Positions 5,645 through 12,855 of a DNA stretch of 12,855 bases are shown in pieces. The stretch's first letter is position 1. Every line of letters starts with the position of its first letter. Position numbers and translations under genes: made by a program. The notes beneath the pieces are model-generated. The model was given only the letters and a program-made list of their open reading frames with translations. It did not search any database and had not been told where the DNA came from. The stretch covers positions 1-12,855 of the forward strand of contig JAWWBL010000046.1 in NCBI GenBank assembly GCA_033720975.1. Direction: 5' to 3'. Source of the DNA: JAWWBL01 sp033720975. GTDB taxonomy: Bacteria; Actinomycetota; Acidimicrobiia; Spongiisociales; ZC4RG35.

Positions 5645-7047
5645 GCGCCGGCCCGGGCCTAAAGCTCGACGTAAAAGACTTCTCCGAGCTGTTCCCACAG
5701 GGTGAGGACCTACAGAGGCAGGTCGGGTCGCGCCGGCGCAAGGAGGGATGGGCGAAGTATCTCTTCGTTTTCGTTCTGATGCTTGCCATCGGTGCCCTGG
5801 CCACACTCCTCTACACCATCATCAACTCGGCGTTTGGCATCACTGCAGTGGTGAATCAGGTGGAGCCCGACGAGCTGGTAGCGGCCGCCGGCTACGACCC
5901 CGCGATAACCGCTCTCGAGGAGCTGACCTATGACGACCTGGTCGGCCTGCTCCAGGTCAATGTCTCGAATGGCGCGGGGAGAAGACTCGAGCGGGAAAGG
6001 CGGTTCTATGAGGACAGGCTGGTGTGGGAAAGCCCGGAGATCTTCGCCGAGCTTTGCTCTTCCAGCGAGCCACCTACGGGATGCGACTCGGCACCGCGCG
6101 GTCACTCGGACCTGCTGCAGATGGTGAACGAGAGGATCGTCGAGCCAACAGTGCTCGACGCCTGGACGCTTTTTGATTCCGTGACGCGCCGGGAAGCCAT
6201 TGAGTTGGAGATACTGTCGGCCGAGTACCAGGAGGACAATCCTGGAGCGAGGCCGGAGTTCCGGGCCTGGCTCAGTTGGCAGTTCATCACTTCGCCCCAG
6301 AACCCCGACCCGGAGTTGGCAGGCGTACGCACGGCCATCCTCGGAACCCTGTGGGTCATAGCAATCACCATTGTGTTCGCGTTTCCGGTGGGCGTTGCCG
6401 CGGCGATCTATCTCGAGGAGTACGCCAAACCCAATCGACTCAATCGGATGATCCAGACCAACATCAACAACCTGGCCGGGGTGCCGTCGATCATCTATGG
6501 GATGCTGGGTCTGGCCATATTCGTCCGAGCATTGGAGCCTCTCACGAGCGGGGCCGTGCTTGCCGGCGATGCCCCCCATCTTGTCGAGAACGGGCGAACC
6601 GTCCTCTCCGCTGGGATCACATTGGGGCTCCTCATTCTGCCCATCGTCATCATTGCCTCACAGGAGGCGATTCGGGCGGTTCCCAACTCGCTTCGTGCTG
6701 CCGGCCTGGCATTGGGGGCTACGCGTTGGCAGACCATCCGCAAGCACATCCTTCCGGTGGCTCTTCCCGGGATCCTGACCGGCTCGATCCTGGCGACCGC
6801 ACGTGCGATGGGGGAGACAGCACCCCTGGTTGTGGTCGGAGCTTCGACTTTCATCGTCCAGGACCCGACCGGGCCTTTCTCCAAGTTCACCGTGCTGCCG
6901 ATTCAAATATTCCAGTGGACGACCCGGCCTCAGGTGGGGTTTCAGGAGATTGCAGCCGCGGCAATTCTCGTGTTGTTGGCTCTCCTGTTGACCATGAACG
7001 CGACCGCGGTGATACTTCGAAATCGATACTCCAGGAGCTTCAAGTGA
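5641..7047 (+). CDS. pstA: Phosphate ABC transporter permease PstA with large extracytoplasmic insertion
   Basis: Second channel subunit of the Pst importer. At 468 residues it is much longer than a typical PstA (about 280-300). The core is normal: membrane segments from about 230 onward, INNLAGVPSIIYGMLGLAIF (275-294), the coupling loop SLRAAGLALGATRWQTIRKHILP (350-372) and MGETAPLVVVGA (390-401). The extra length lies between the first membrane segment (about 40-63) and the second (about 230-256). This roughly 165-residue region, predicted outside the membrane, is charged and helical-looking, with two cysteines (C139, C148). Some bacterial PstA proteins carry an N-terminal extension of this kind (Pfam DUF3333); I infer a similar domain here but cannot confirm the match. 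The gene overlaps pstC by four bases, and its stop overlaps the pstB start (GTGA, 7044-7047). Confidence 0.93.
   Translation: MSAGPGLKLDVKDFSELFPQGEDLQRQVGSRRRKEGWAKYLFVFVLMLAIGALATLLYTIINSAFGITAVVNQVEPDELVAAAGYDPAITALEELTYDDLVGLLQVNVSNGAGRRLERERRFYEDRLVWESPEIFAELCSSSEPPTGCDSAPRGHSDLLQMVNERIVEPTVLDAWTLFDSVTRREAIELEILSAEYQEDNPGARPEFRAWLSWQFITSPQNPDPELAGVRTAILGTLWVIAITIVFAFPVGVAAAIYLEEYAKPNRLNRMIQTNINNLAGVPSIIYGMLGLAIFVRALEPLTSGAVLAGDAPHLVENGRTVLSAGITLGLLILPIVIIASQEAIRAVPNSLRAAGLALGATRWQTIRKHILPVALPGILTGSILATARAMGETAPLVVVGASTFIVQDPTGPFSKFTVLPIQIFQWTTRPQVGFQEIAAAAILVLLALLLTMNATAVILRNRYSRSFK
7031..7037 (+). promoter_or_regulatory. Ribosome binding site deciding the pstB GTG start
   Basis: CCAGGAG inside the end of pstA, 6 bases before the GTG at 7044. 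It favours that GTG over the later in-frame ATG at 7068, which has a poorer and closer site. Confidence 0.6.
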
Positions 7048-7925
7048 CCAGCGAGACGGCAAGGACGATGACTGGAGGGTCTCGCGGCAACCACGCCAGT
7101 TCATTCGGTATCGCTCGTGAGGTTGCGGAACCTACCCCTCACGGTGGTGTGATCGAGACCATCGGGATGAGTGTCTACTACGGCGATTTCCTCGCGGTCG
7201 CCGACGTTTCACTCAATTTCCTCCCCAACCAGATCTCGGCTCTCATCGGGCCCTCCGGTTGCGGGAAGTCGACCGTCCTCAGGTCGCTGAACCGCATGAA
7301 CGATCTGATTCCATCGGCTCGTGTCGAGGGCGACGTCGAGTACCACGGTCAGAATATCTATGCGCCGGGTGTCGATCCCGTCGAGGTCAGAAGGACGATC
7401 GGGATGGTTTTTCAGAAGCCCAACCCGTTTCCGAAGTCGATCTACGAGAACGTCTCGTGGGGAGCGAAGATCAACGGTTTCAAGGGGTCGAGGGCCGACA
7501 TGGACGATCTCGTCGAGGAGGCCCTCAAGAGAGCGGCGTTGTGGGACGAGGTCAGGGACAAGCTGGGCGATTCGGGGTACTCGCTCTCAGGAGGCCAGCA
7601 ACAGAGGTTGTGTATAGCCCGGGCTATCGCCACCCATCCAGATGTGATTCTCATGGACGAGCCGGCATCGGCGCTCGATCCGATTGCCACTCTTCGCATC
7701 GAGGAGTTGATGCTCACCTTGAAGGAGAATTACACGATCATCATTGTCACCCACAACATGCAACAGGCTGCCCGGGTCAGCGACAAGACGGCATTCTTCA
7801 ACGTCAAGCTTGACGAGCAGGGAACTAGGACTGGTCGCCTGGTCGAGTTCACTCCGACGGATCAGCTCTTCACGACGCCCAAGGAGAAGGAGACCGAGGA
7901 CTACATCACGGGGCGGTTCGGATGA
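7044..7925 (+). CDS. pstB: Phosphate ABC transporter ATP-binding protein PstB
   Basis: ATPase that drives phosphate import, bound to the coupling loops of PstC and PstA; 293 residues from the GTG. All ABC motifs are present: Walker A GPSGCGKST (69-77), Q-loop Q124 (MVFQKPNPFPKSIYENV), signature LSGGQQQR (181-188), Walker B VILMDEP (201-207), D-loop SALD (209-212) and switch H237 (VTHNMQQA). LRSLNRMNDLIP (79-90) and the C-terminal EDYITGRFG are characteristic of PstB. The first 35 or so residues form a polar extension with no clear motif; starting at ATG 7068 would shorten it by 8. The frame is open far upstream inside pstA, but that part is not coding. The GTG overlaps the pstA stop and the pstB stop overlaps phoU (ATGA, 7922-7925). 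Confidence 0.95.
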   Translation: MTSETARTMTGGSRGNHASSFGIAREVAEPTPHGGVIETIGMSVYYGDFLAVADVSLNFLPNQISALIGPSGCGKSTVLRSLNRMNDLIPSARVEGDVEYHGQNIYAPGVDPVEVRRTIGMVFQKPNPFPKSIYENVSWGAKINGFKGSRADMDDLVEEALKRAALWDEVRDKLGDSGYSLSGGQQQRLCIARAIATHPDVILMDEPASALDPIATLRIEELMLTLKENYTIIIVTHNMQQAARVSDKTAFFNVKLDEQGTRTGRLVEFTPTDQLFTTPKEKETEDYITGRFG

Positions 7926-8629
7926 CAGGTCAGCAGGACGTGAACCTCCACTTTCATCAAGAGTTGGACGCCCTCGAACAGCTGGTGCTGGGGAACGTAG
8001 AGCGTGCCGAGCGAATGGTGGAGATGGCCGTCGAGGCAGTAGTCGGAGGCGACTTGTCGCTGGCTGATGAGGTCATTGAGTTGGACAAGTTGACCGATGA
8101 GGCCTACTTCCAGATCCACCACGACTGGACGAACCTCTTGGCTCGCAACCAGCCAATGGGCTCCGATCTCCGGAAGATGGCGGTGCTCATCCAGCTCAAC
8201 GTCACGTTTGAGCGAATGGGCGACCAATGCGTCAACATCGCAAAGATCGCCCAGCTCAACGAGGGGCTACCGAAGGTGGAGCGGATCTGTGACCAGATCC
8301 GAGAGATGTCAGACCTTGTGCGGCCGATGATCCGCACCGCCATCGGAGCCTACGTCAGGGAAGATGTCGAAGAGGCCCGTCTCTTGCCTGCAATGGATGA
8401 ACCCGTCGATCGCATTAACGCCAACATGTACAAGGAGACTGTGGCTGTCGCGTCCAACGCCCAACTGCTGGAGTGGGCGACCAAGATGATGATGGTCTCT
8501 CGTGCGTTGGAGCGGATCGGTGATCAGGCGGTCGACTTCGGCGAGCAGACGGCTTACCTGGTAACCGGCGACCGCCCGGAGTTCGACGAAGACGGGATGG
8601 GACTCGCCGGCGATGAAGACTCGAGCTGA
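7922..8629 (+). CDS. phoU: Phosphate signalling protein PhoU
   Basis: Cytoplasmic regulator that links the state of the Pst transporter to the PhoR kinase and keeps the Pho response off when phosphate is plentiful (family knowledge). The 235 residues form the expected two similar three-helix halves. Each half carries the metal-binding type motif: ERMGDQCVNIA (97-107) and ERIGDQAVDFGE (197-208). KLTDEAY (56-62) in the first half is also typical. The C-terminal tail (about 218-235) is acidic and probably disordered. The start overlaps the pstB stop by four bases, and the 3' end overlaps the response regulator by 17, so PhoU is made in step with both the transporter and the signalling proteins. 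Confidence 0.95.
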   Translation: MTGQQDVNLHFHQELDALEQLVLGNVERAERMVEMAVEAVVGGDLSLADEVIELDKLTDEAYFQIHHDWTNLLARNQPMGSDLRKMAVLIQLNVTFERMGDQCVNIAKIAQLNEGLPKVERICDQIREMSDLVRPMIRTAIGAYVREDVEEARLLPAMDEPVDRINANMYKETVAVASNAQLLEWATKMMMVSRALERIGDQAVDFGEQTAYLVTGDRPEFDEDGMGLAGDEDSS

Positions 8630-9323
8630 CCGGCGTCAATACCGAATCCTTCTGGTGGAGGACGAAGTGGGCTTGGCCGACTCCGTTCGCTATTCACTGG
8701 AATCCGAGGGGTTTGAGGTCCAGCTAGCCGAAACGGGCCTCGCCGGCTTGGAAGCGGCGCGTGCCGGTCCGGATCTGATCCTCCTCGACTTGATGCTCCC
8801 TGAGATGTCGGGTCTGGACGTGTGCAGGCAGATCAGAGGCTTTTCGGACGTCCCGATCATCATGTTGACGGCCAAGGACGCGGAAGCGGACAAAGTGTCG
8901 GGGCTGGAACTCGGCGCCGACGACTACATGACGAAGCCCTTCTCAATGAGAGAGCTCGTAGCCCGGGTCAGGGCTCAACTGCGACGGAGCTCCAGGACAG
9001 CGATCCTGGAGGTGTCGAACGAGATATTGAGAGGTGGCCCGATCGAGTTGGACATCGATGCGCATGTGGTGCGCCTGAACGGGGAGGAGTTGGAGCTGCG
9101 GCCCAAGGAGTTTGATTTGCTCGAGTCGCTCATGCGGCGGAAGAACCGACTCGCCGCCCGTCATACTCTGATCGACGAGGTCTGGGGCCCCTCGTACTTC
9201 GGTGACACGAAGACCCTTGACGTCCACATCAAACGTCTCCGTCACAAGCTCGAGGCGGACCCGTCCACACCCGAGCACATTGTCACGGTTCGCGGCCTGG
9301 GTTATAAGTTCGTTGAGCACTGA
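8613..9323 (+). CDS. phoB: OmpR/PhoB-family response regulator of the Pho system
   Basis: DNA-binding response regulator that most likely activates the phosphate-starvation regulon; 236 residues. The receiver domain (about 10-125) has the acidic pocket E16/D17, phosphate-accepting D59 (ILLDLMLPEMSG), T86 (MLTAKD) and K108 (MTKPF). The winged helix (about 140-235) has LRPKEFDLLESLM (162-174), the recognition part TKTLDVHIKRLRHKLE and the closing VRGLGYKF. It resembles PhoB/PhoP/RegX3; the symbol phoB is by context with phoU and the kinase, and phoP would be equally fair in actinobacteria. The probable target is the PHO box at 3407-3450. It begins within phoU (17-base overlap) and shares 11 bases with the kinase gene. 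Confidence 0.9.
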   Translation: MKTRADRRQYRILLVEDEVGLADSVRYSLESEGFEVQLAETGLAGLEAARAGPDLILLDLMLPEMSGLDVCRQIRGFSDVPIIMLTAKDAEADKVSGLELGADDYMTKPFSMRELVARVRAQLRRSSRTAILEVSNEILRGGPIELDIDAHVVRLNGEELELRPKEFDLLESLMRRKNRLAARHTLIDEVWGPSYFGDTKTLDVHIKRLRHKLEADPSTPEHIVTVRGLGYKFVEH

Positions 9324-11061
9324 ACTCGGCATCAGAACGTCGACGACGGCCATATTCCGCCGCTTCCTCGCCTACTACGCACTCACTTACGTGCTCCTGA
9401 TCGGGCTCATGGGGTACGTCGTGGATCGGTCGGCTCGCGAGGCGCTTATCGAGGGTGTTGAAGCGAACCTGGAGGCGACTGCTGCGGTGGCTCAGATCGA
9501 CATCCCTCCCGAAGCGGGTGCCCTGGCCGATTGGGCCGCGGATGTGTTCGCGGCAACCGGGTTCCGTGCCACCCTCATTGCGGAGGACGGAATGGTCCTG
9601 GCCGAGTCGCACTCCGATCCGCGGGTCATGGAGAACCATTCCAACCGTCCAGAGGTCAAGGCGGCCTTGTCAGGCGAGGTTGGTGTTGCTCGCCGCATCA
9701 GCTCGAGCACAGGTTTCGAGCAGCTCTATCTAGCTCTACCTCCGACCGATGAAGGTCACATTGTTCGGCTGTCCACGCCGGTGCGTGTCGTCGAGGAAAC
9801 ACTCGGTGAACTTCGGGAAACCATCACCGTGATCGCGGTGGCCGCAGGCCTGATCGGCGTGGGGGCGGTCGCGTGGATTGCACGCATCACCGCACGCCCC
9901 ATCACCAGCCTTACTCAACAGACCCAGGCAATCGCAGCTGGAGACCTGGCTATCACCCCCAAGAGGTCGCGTATCCGCGAATTCGATCAGCTCGGACTCG
10001 CCCTGTCGGAGGTGGCGGCGGAACAAACGCGGCGACTTGCCGAGGCGAGTCAAGCAAGCGAGACGCTGAAGACGGTCCTAGGAGCGATACCCCAGGGCAC
10101 CTTGCTCGTTGGCAGCGATGACTCGATCGAATACGCCAATCGGGCCTCGCGTGACCTGCTGGGCGAGACTCCGGATGATCTCAGTGGACTCGTACCCCTT
10201 GCCTTCCAGAGAGGCGTCCGCGAGGCCCTTCGAACCGGTGAGAGGACCGTCACCGATGCGGACCATGGCCATCCGTTCCGTCGCCTTCGGGCTCTTGCAA
10301 CGCCGCTCCCCGACGAGGATCGGATTCTCGTGGTTGTGGTTGACATCACCGAGGGGGAGCGAATAGACGCCGTTCGGCGCGACTTCGCCGCCAACGCGTC
10401 GCATGAGCTGAAGACCCCAGTGGCCACGGTCCTCGCTGCGGTGGAGGCACTCCAGACGGCGCATGAGCTCGGGGATGAAGACGTCTCCAGGTTCGCGAAC
10501 CAGATCGCCACGTCGGCACGCCGGCTCGAGAGCCTCGTAACCGACCTCTTGGACCTATCGCGTTTGGAGCTCACTCCTGTCGAGGCGACCCCTGTTCGTC
10601 TGGACCTGATCGCTGGCGACGAGGTGAAGCGGGTCCGGTCTGCGGATCCAGACAAAGAGGTTTCGCTCGATGTCTCCGGTTCCCTCGTCGCAATGGCGGA
10701 TCACCGCGACCTGTCGATCGCAGTCCGAAACCTCCTCGACAACGCTATTCGTCACACGGATTCTGGTGATGTAATCGATGTCTCTCTCAGATCCGAGGGG
10801 CGTTTCGCTGTGCTCACCGTCACCGATGGAGGAGACGGGATTCCAGGGCGAGATCTGGGGCGCATCTTCGAGCGTTTCTATCGAGTCGATTCTGCACGCT
10901 CGAGAGATAGGGGCGGGACGGGTTTGGGCCTTTCGATCGTCAAGCATGTTGCCGAGCGTCATAGCGGATCGGTGGAAGTGGAAAGTCAGCTCGGTGTCGG
11001 GTCGACGTTCCGCCTTCGGATCCCACTCGCCGATGAGGGCTCATCACGCGACCGCAGTTAG
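9313..11061 (+). CDS. phoR: PhoR-type sensor histidine kinase
   Basis: Membrane sensor kinase partner of the preceding regulator; 582 residues from TTG 9313. Order of parts: membrane segment 1 (about 17-37), extracytoplasmic domain (about 38-170), membrane segment 2 (about 171-191), HAMP linker (about 190-240), PAS-like domain (about 250-345), dimerisation domain with H364 (ANASHELKTPV), and the ATPase domain with N477 (RNLLDNAIRH), DGGDGIP (505-511), FERFYRVD (519-526) and GGTGLGLSI (534-542). All catalytic boxes are intact. The layout resembles Bacillus PhoR, not E. coli PhoR, which lacks a large external domain. No ATG or GTG lies at the right place: the frame is open upstream within the regulator gene, and TTG 9313 overlaps that stop by 11 bases and begins just before the first membrane segment. 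The start is therefore the least certain point. Confidence 0.88.
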   Translation: MSTELGIRTSTTAIFRRFLAYYALTYVLLIGLMGYVVDRSAREALIEGVEANLEATAAVAQIDIPPEAGALADWAADVFAATGFRATLIAEDGMVLAESHSDPRVMENHSNRPEVKAALSGEVGVARRISSSTGFEQLYLALPPTDEGHIVRLSTPVRVVEETLGELRETITVIAVAAGLIGVGAVAWIARITARPITSLTQQTQAIAAGDLAITPKRSRIREFDQLGLALSEVAAEQTRRLAEASQASETLKTVLGAIPQGTLLVGSDDSIEYANRASRDLLGETPDDLSGLVPLAFQRGVREALRTGERTVTDADHGHPFRRLRALATPLPDEDRILVVVVDITEGERIDAVRRDFAANASHELKTPVATVLAAVEALQTAHELGDEDVSRFANQIATSARRLESLVTDLLDLSRLELTPVEATPVRLDLIAGDEVKRVRSADPDKEVSLDVSGSLVAMADHRDLSIAVRNLLDNAIRHTDSGDVIDVSLRSEGRFAVLTVTDGGDGIPGRDLGRIFERFYRVDSARSRDRGGTGLGLSIVKHVAERHSGSVEVESQLGVGSTFRLRIPLADEGSSRDRS

Positions 11062-11069
11062 GCTTTTGA

Positions 11070-11083
11070 CGCCCGCGAGGGCG
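11070..11083 (+). promoter_or_regulatory. Small hairpin overlapping the dxs ribosome binding site
   Basis: CGCCC (11070-11074) and GGGCG (11079-11083) form a 5-bp stem closed by a GCGA tetraloop, a stable GNRA type. The Shine-Dalgarno GAGGG (11077-11081), 6 bases before the dxs ATG, lies partly in the loop and partly in the stem. It could lower dxs translation unless ribosomes arriving from phoR open it. This is inferred from sequence. Confidence 0.4.
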
Positions 11084-11087
11084 CATC

Positions 11088-12855
11088 ATGCTCGAGTCGA
11101 TCTCCCAGCCAGAAGACCTACGCGAACTCTCCCATGAGCAGCTCGAAGAGCTGGCCGAGGAGATCAGGTCGTTCATTCTCGAGAAGGTTTCCAAAACGGG
11201 CGGTCACCTGTCGCCCAATCTCGGTGTGGTCGAGCTCACGATCGCCCTACATCGGGTCTTCGACTCGCCAAACGACCGGCTCATCTGGGACGTCGGGCAC
11301 CAGGCTTACGTCCACAAACTGCTGACCGGACGCTCTGATCAATTCGACAGCCTTCGCCACACCGGCGGGCTCTCCGGGTATCCGAGCCGGCAGGAGTCGG
11401 TGCATGACTTCGTGGAGAACAGCCACGCTTCCACTTCTCTGAGCTACGCCCTCGGCCATGCCCTGGCTGGATACGAGGGTTGGACGGTTGCCATCATCGG
11501 CGATGGCGCTTTCACCGGCGGGATGGCGTATGAGGCGCTCAACCACATCGCGGTGACCAAGCCGGAGAGGCTGATGATCGTGCTGAACGACAACGGCCGG
11601 TCTTATGCGCCAACCGTGGGTGGGTTCGCCCGTCTGGCCAACCTGGCCCACTACCGCATCGATCCCCGGTATGAGAGAGCCAAGCGAACGATCGGGAAGA
11701 TCCTCAGAGGCATTCCGCTGGTCGGAGAGACGGCAGATGAGCTCGCCGGCCGGCTCAAGGACGCGGTGAAAGCGATCCTCGAGCCCTCGACCGTCTTCGA
11801 TGCCCTCGACCTGAAGTACACGGGCCGCATCGACGGTCACGACATCAAATTGCTGGAGGAAACTCTTCGACAAGCGCGGACATATCAAGAACCGGTCGTG
11901 GTTCACGTCGCCACCGAGAAGGGAAACGGCTATCAGCCGGCAATTGAAGACGAGGAGGACAAACTCCACGGTGTCGGGTCCTTCGACGTGGCCACCGGTA
12001 GGGCACTGAAGTCCGAACTGAAACTGACCGATGTGGCAGGGCGTGCCTTGGCGGAAGCCGCTTCGTCCCGCCCTGATCTACTTGCTATCAGTGCCGCAAT
12101 GGTCTCCTCGAGCGGGCTGAAACAGATGGCTGAGACCTTTCCCGAGAGGGTCATCGACACCGGGATAGCGGAGCAGCACGCCGTGACACTTGCGGCAGGC
12201 ATCGCAATGGCCGGTAAGAAGCCGGTCGTCTCGATCTACTCGGCCTTCCTCCAGAGAGCGATCGACCAGATCATCGCCGATGTCTCGCTTCACGACCTGG
12301 GGGTGGTGTTCCTGGTCGATCGGGCCGGTGTCACTGGACCGGACGGGCCATCACACCATGGGGTTTTCGACCTGAGCTACCTGAGGATGATCCCCAACCT
12401 CGTCGTCGGGGCGCCCGCCGACGCCACAGAGCTGTGCGCCATGATCGAGACCGCCGTGGACTTTGACGGCCCCATAGCCATCCGCTACCCGAAGGGAGGA
12501 GCGGTCTCGGTCCCATCCCTACCTGTGCCCGCCGTACCGATCGGTGAGGCCGAGTTGCTGGAGTCTGGCGACGAGGTGGTCCTGATCGCGGTTGGTCGAA
12601 TGGTGGAGGTCGCCTCCAAGGCCGCCGCGGATCTTCGTCAGCAGGGCGTCGAGGTCGGCGTCGTAAATGCACGGTGGGTCAAGCCCCTCGATCCGCGAAT
12701 CCGAGAATGGGCTTCCGGCGCAGCTCACGTCGTGACGCTGGAGGACGGGATCGTCGCCGGCGGGTTCGGCTCCGCGGTCATGGAAGCCTTCTCGGAGGCA
12801 GGGATGGCCAAGGATGTCACCTGCATTGGGGTTCCCGATCGTTTCCTGCCGCACG
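11088..12855 (+). CDS. dxs: 1-deoxy-D-xylulose-5-phosphate synthase (3' end cut by window)
   Basis: Condenses pyruvate and glyceraldehyde 3-phosphate, the first step of the MEP route to isoprenoids; needs thiamine diphosphate and Mg2+. 589 codons are present and only about 40-50 residues should be missing. Visible features are GGHLSPNLGVVEL (38-50, active-site H40), WDVGHQAYVHKLLTGR (67-82), the thiamine diphosphate motif GDGAFTGGMAYEALN (138-152) to NDN (167-169), IDGHD (248-252), GIAEQHAV (359-366, catalytic E362), DRAGVTGPDGPSHHGVFDLSYL (411-432) and RYPKG (466-470). NDNGRSYAPTVGG resembles the actinobacterial form. The ATG follows phoR by 26 bases without a terminator, so it may be read from the pho transcript as well as from its own promoter. 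There is no known functional link to phosphate uptake. Confidence 0.95.
   Translation, partial: MLESISQPEDLRELSHEQLEELAEEIRSFILEKVSKTGGHLSPNLGVVELTIALHRVFDSPNDRLIWDVGHQAYVHKLLTGRSDQFDSLRHTGGLSGYPSRQESVHDFVENSHASTSLSYALGHALAGYEGWTVAIIGDGAFTGGMAYEALNHIAVTKPERLMIVLNDNGRSYAPTVGGFARLANLAHYRIDPRYERAKRTIGKILRGIPLVGETADELAGRLKDAVKAILEPSTVFDALDLKYTGRIDGHDIKLLEETLRQARTYQEPVVVHVATEKGNGYQPAIEDEEDKLHGVGSFDVATGRALKSELKLTDVAGRALAEAASSRPDLLAISAAMVSSSGLKQMAETFPERVIDTGIAEQHAVTLAAGIAMAGKKPVVSIYSAFLQRAIDQIIADVSLHDLGVVFLVDRAGVTGPDGPSHHGVFDLSYLRMIPNLVVGAPADATELCAMIETAVDFDGPIAIRYPKGGAVSVPSLPVPAVPIGEAELLESGDEVVLIAVGRMVEVASKAAADLRQQGVEVGVVNARWVKPLDPRIREWASGAAHVVTLEDGIVAGGFGSAVMEAFSEAGMAKDVTCIGVPDRFLPH

Noticed and set aside
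5710..6579. Minus-strand open frame of 289 codons under the PstA insertion
   Set aside because: I considered whether the odd PstA region was really a gene on the other strand. The PstA frame is continuous, joins two membrane segments and has a sensible composition; the antisense frame shows no motif.
6885..6891. Single GTTCACC inside pstA
   Set aside because: There is no second unit 11 bases away, and it lies in coding sequence far from a start; chance match to the PHO-box core.
6276..7043. Upstream extension of the pstB frame, open for 256 codons inside pstA
   Set aside because: It is out of frame with conserved pstA residues; the GTG at 7044 with CCAGGAG is the natural start and gives normal PstB length.
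11247..11969. Minus-strand open frame of 240 codons under dxs
   Set aside because: Antisense to conserved DXS motifs, with no ribosome site or domain.
1..12855. CRISPR arrays, tRNA or rRNA genes, insertion sequences, phage or defence genes
   Set aside because: Looked for on both strands; no repeat-spacer pattern, transposase, integrase or RNA-gene signature was seen. Gene content is ordinary core metabolism and signalling.

Overview
The window looks like a piece of a GC-rich actinobacterial chromosome, perhaps an Acidimicrobiia-like lineage. The support is the GC-rich coding sequence, GTTCACC-type PHO-box repeats as in actinobacterial PhoP regulation, and an actinobacterial-looking DXS containing NDNGRSYAPT. 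The lineage is inferred; nothing here fixes the genus. I recognise 11 protein genes, two of them cut by the window edges. I see no rRNA, tRNA, CRISPR array, transposase or phage gene.

Layout. (1) Positions 1-645, minus strand: an unrecognised membrane protein with three N-terminal membrane segments and an exported domain, open at the left edge. (2) Positions 646-724: a short divergent intergenic region with a candidate operator palindrome. (3) Positions 725-3387, plus strand: a TetR-family regulator whose stop codon overlaps the start of polyphosphate kinase 1 by one base. (4) Positions 3388-3534: an intergenic region with an 11-bp-periodic PHO-box array, then two tandem hairpins ahead of pstS. 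(5) Positions 3535-8629: pstS, a strong intercistronic hairpin, then pstC, pstA, pstB and phoU, with every junction from pstC to phoU a 4-base overlap. (6) Positions 8613-11061: an OmpR/PhoB-type response regulator and a PhoR-type sensor kinase, again with overlapping ends. (7) From 11088: dxs (isoprenoid precursor synthesis), 26 bases after the kinase and running off the right edge.

Together this is an almost self-contained phosphate module. PstSCAB takes up phosphate, PhoU reports transporter state, and the kinase/regulator pair senses scarcity and probably acts on the PHO box upstream of pstS. PPK1 stores phosphate as polyphosphate. ppk1 is not visibly behind its own PHO box; it is tied by translation to the TetR regulator.

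I did not find a new defence or mobile system. The least ordinary points are the TetR-ppk1 coupling, the roughly 165-residue extracytoplasmic insertion in PstA, the hairpin between pstS and pstC, and the unrecognised membrane protein.
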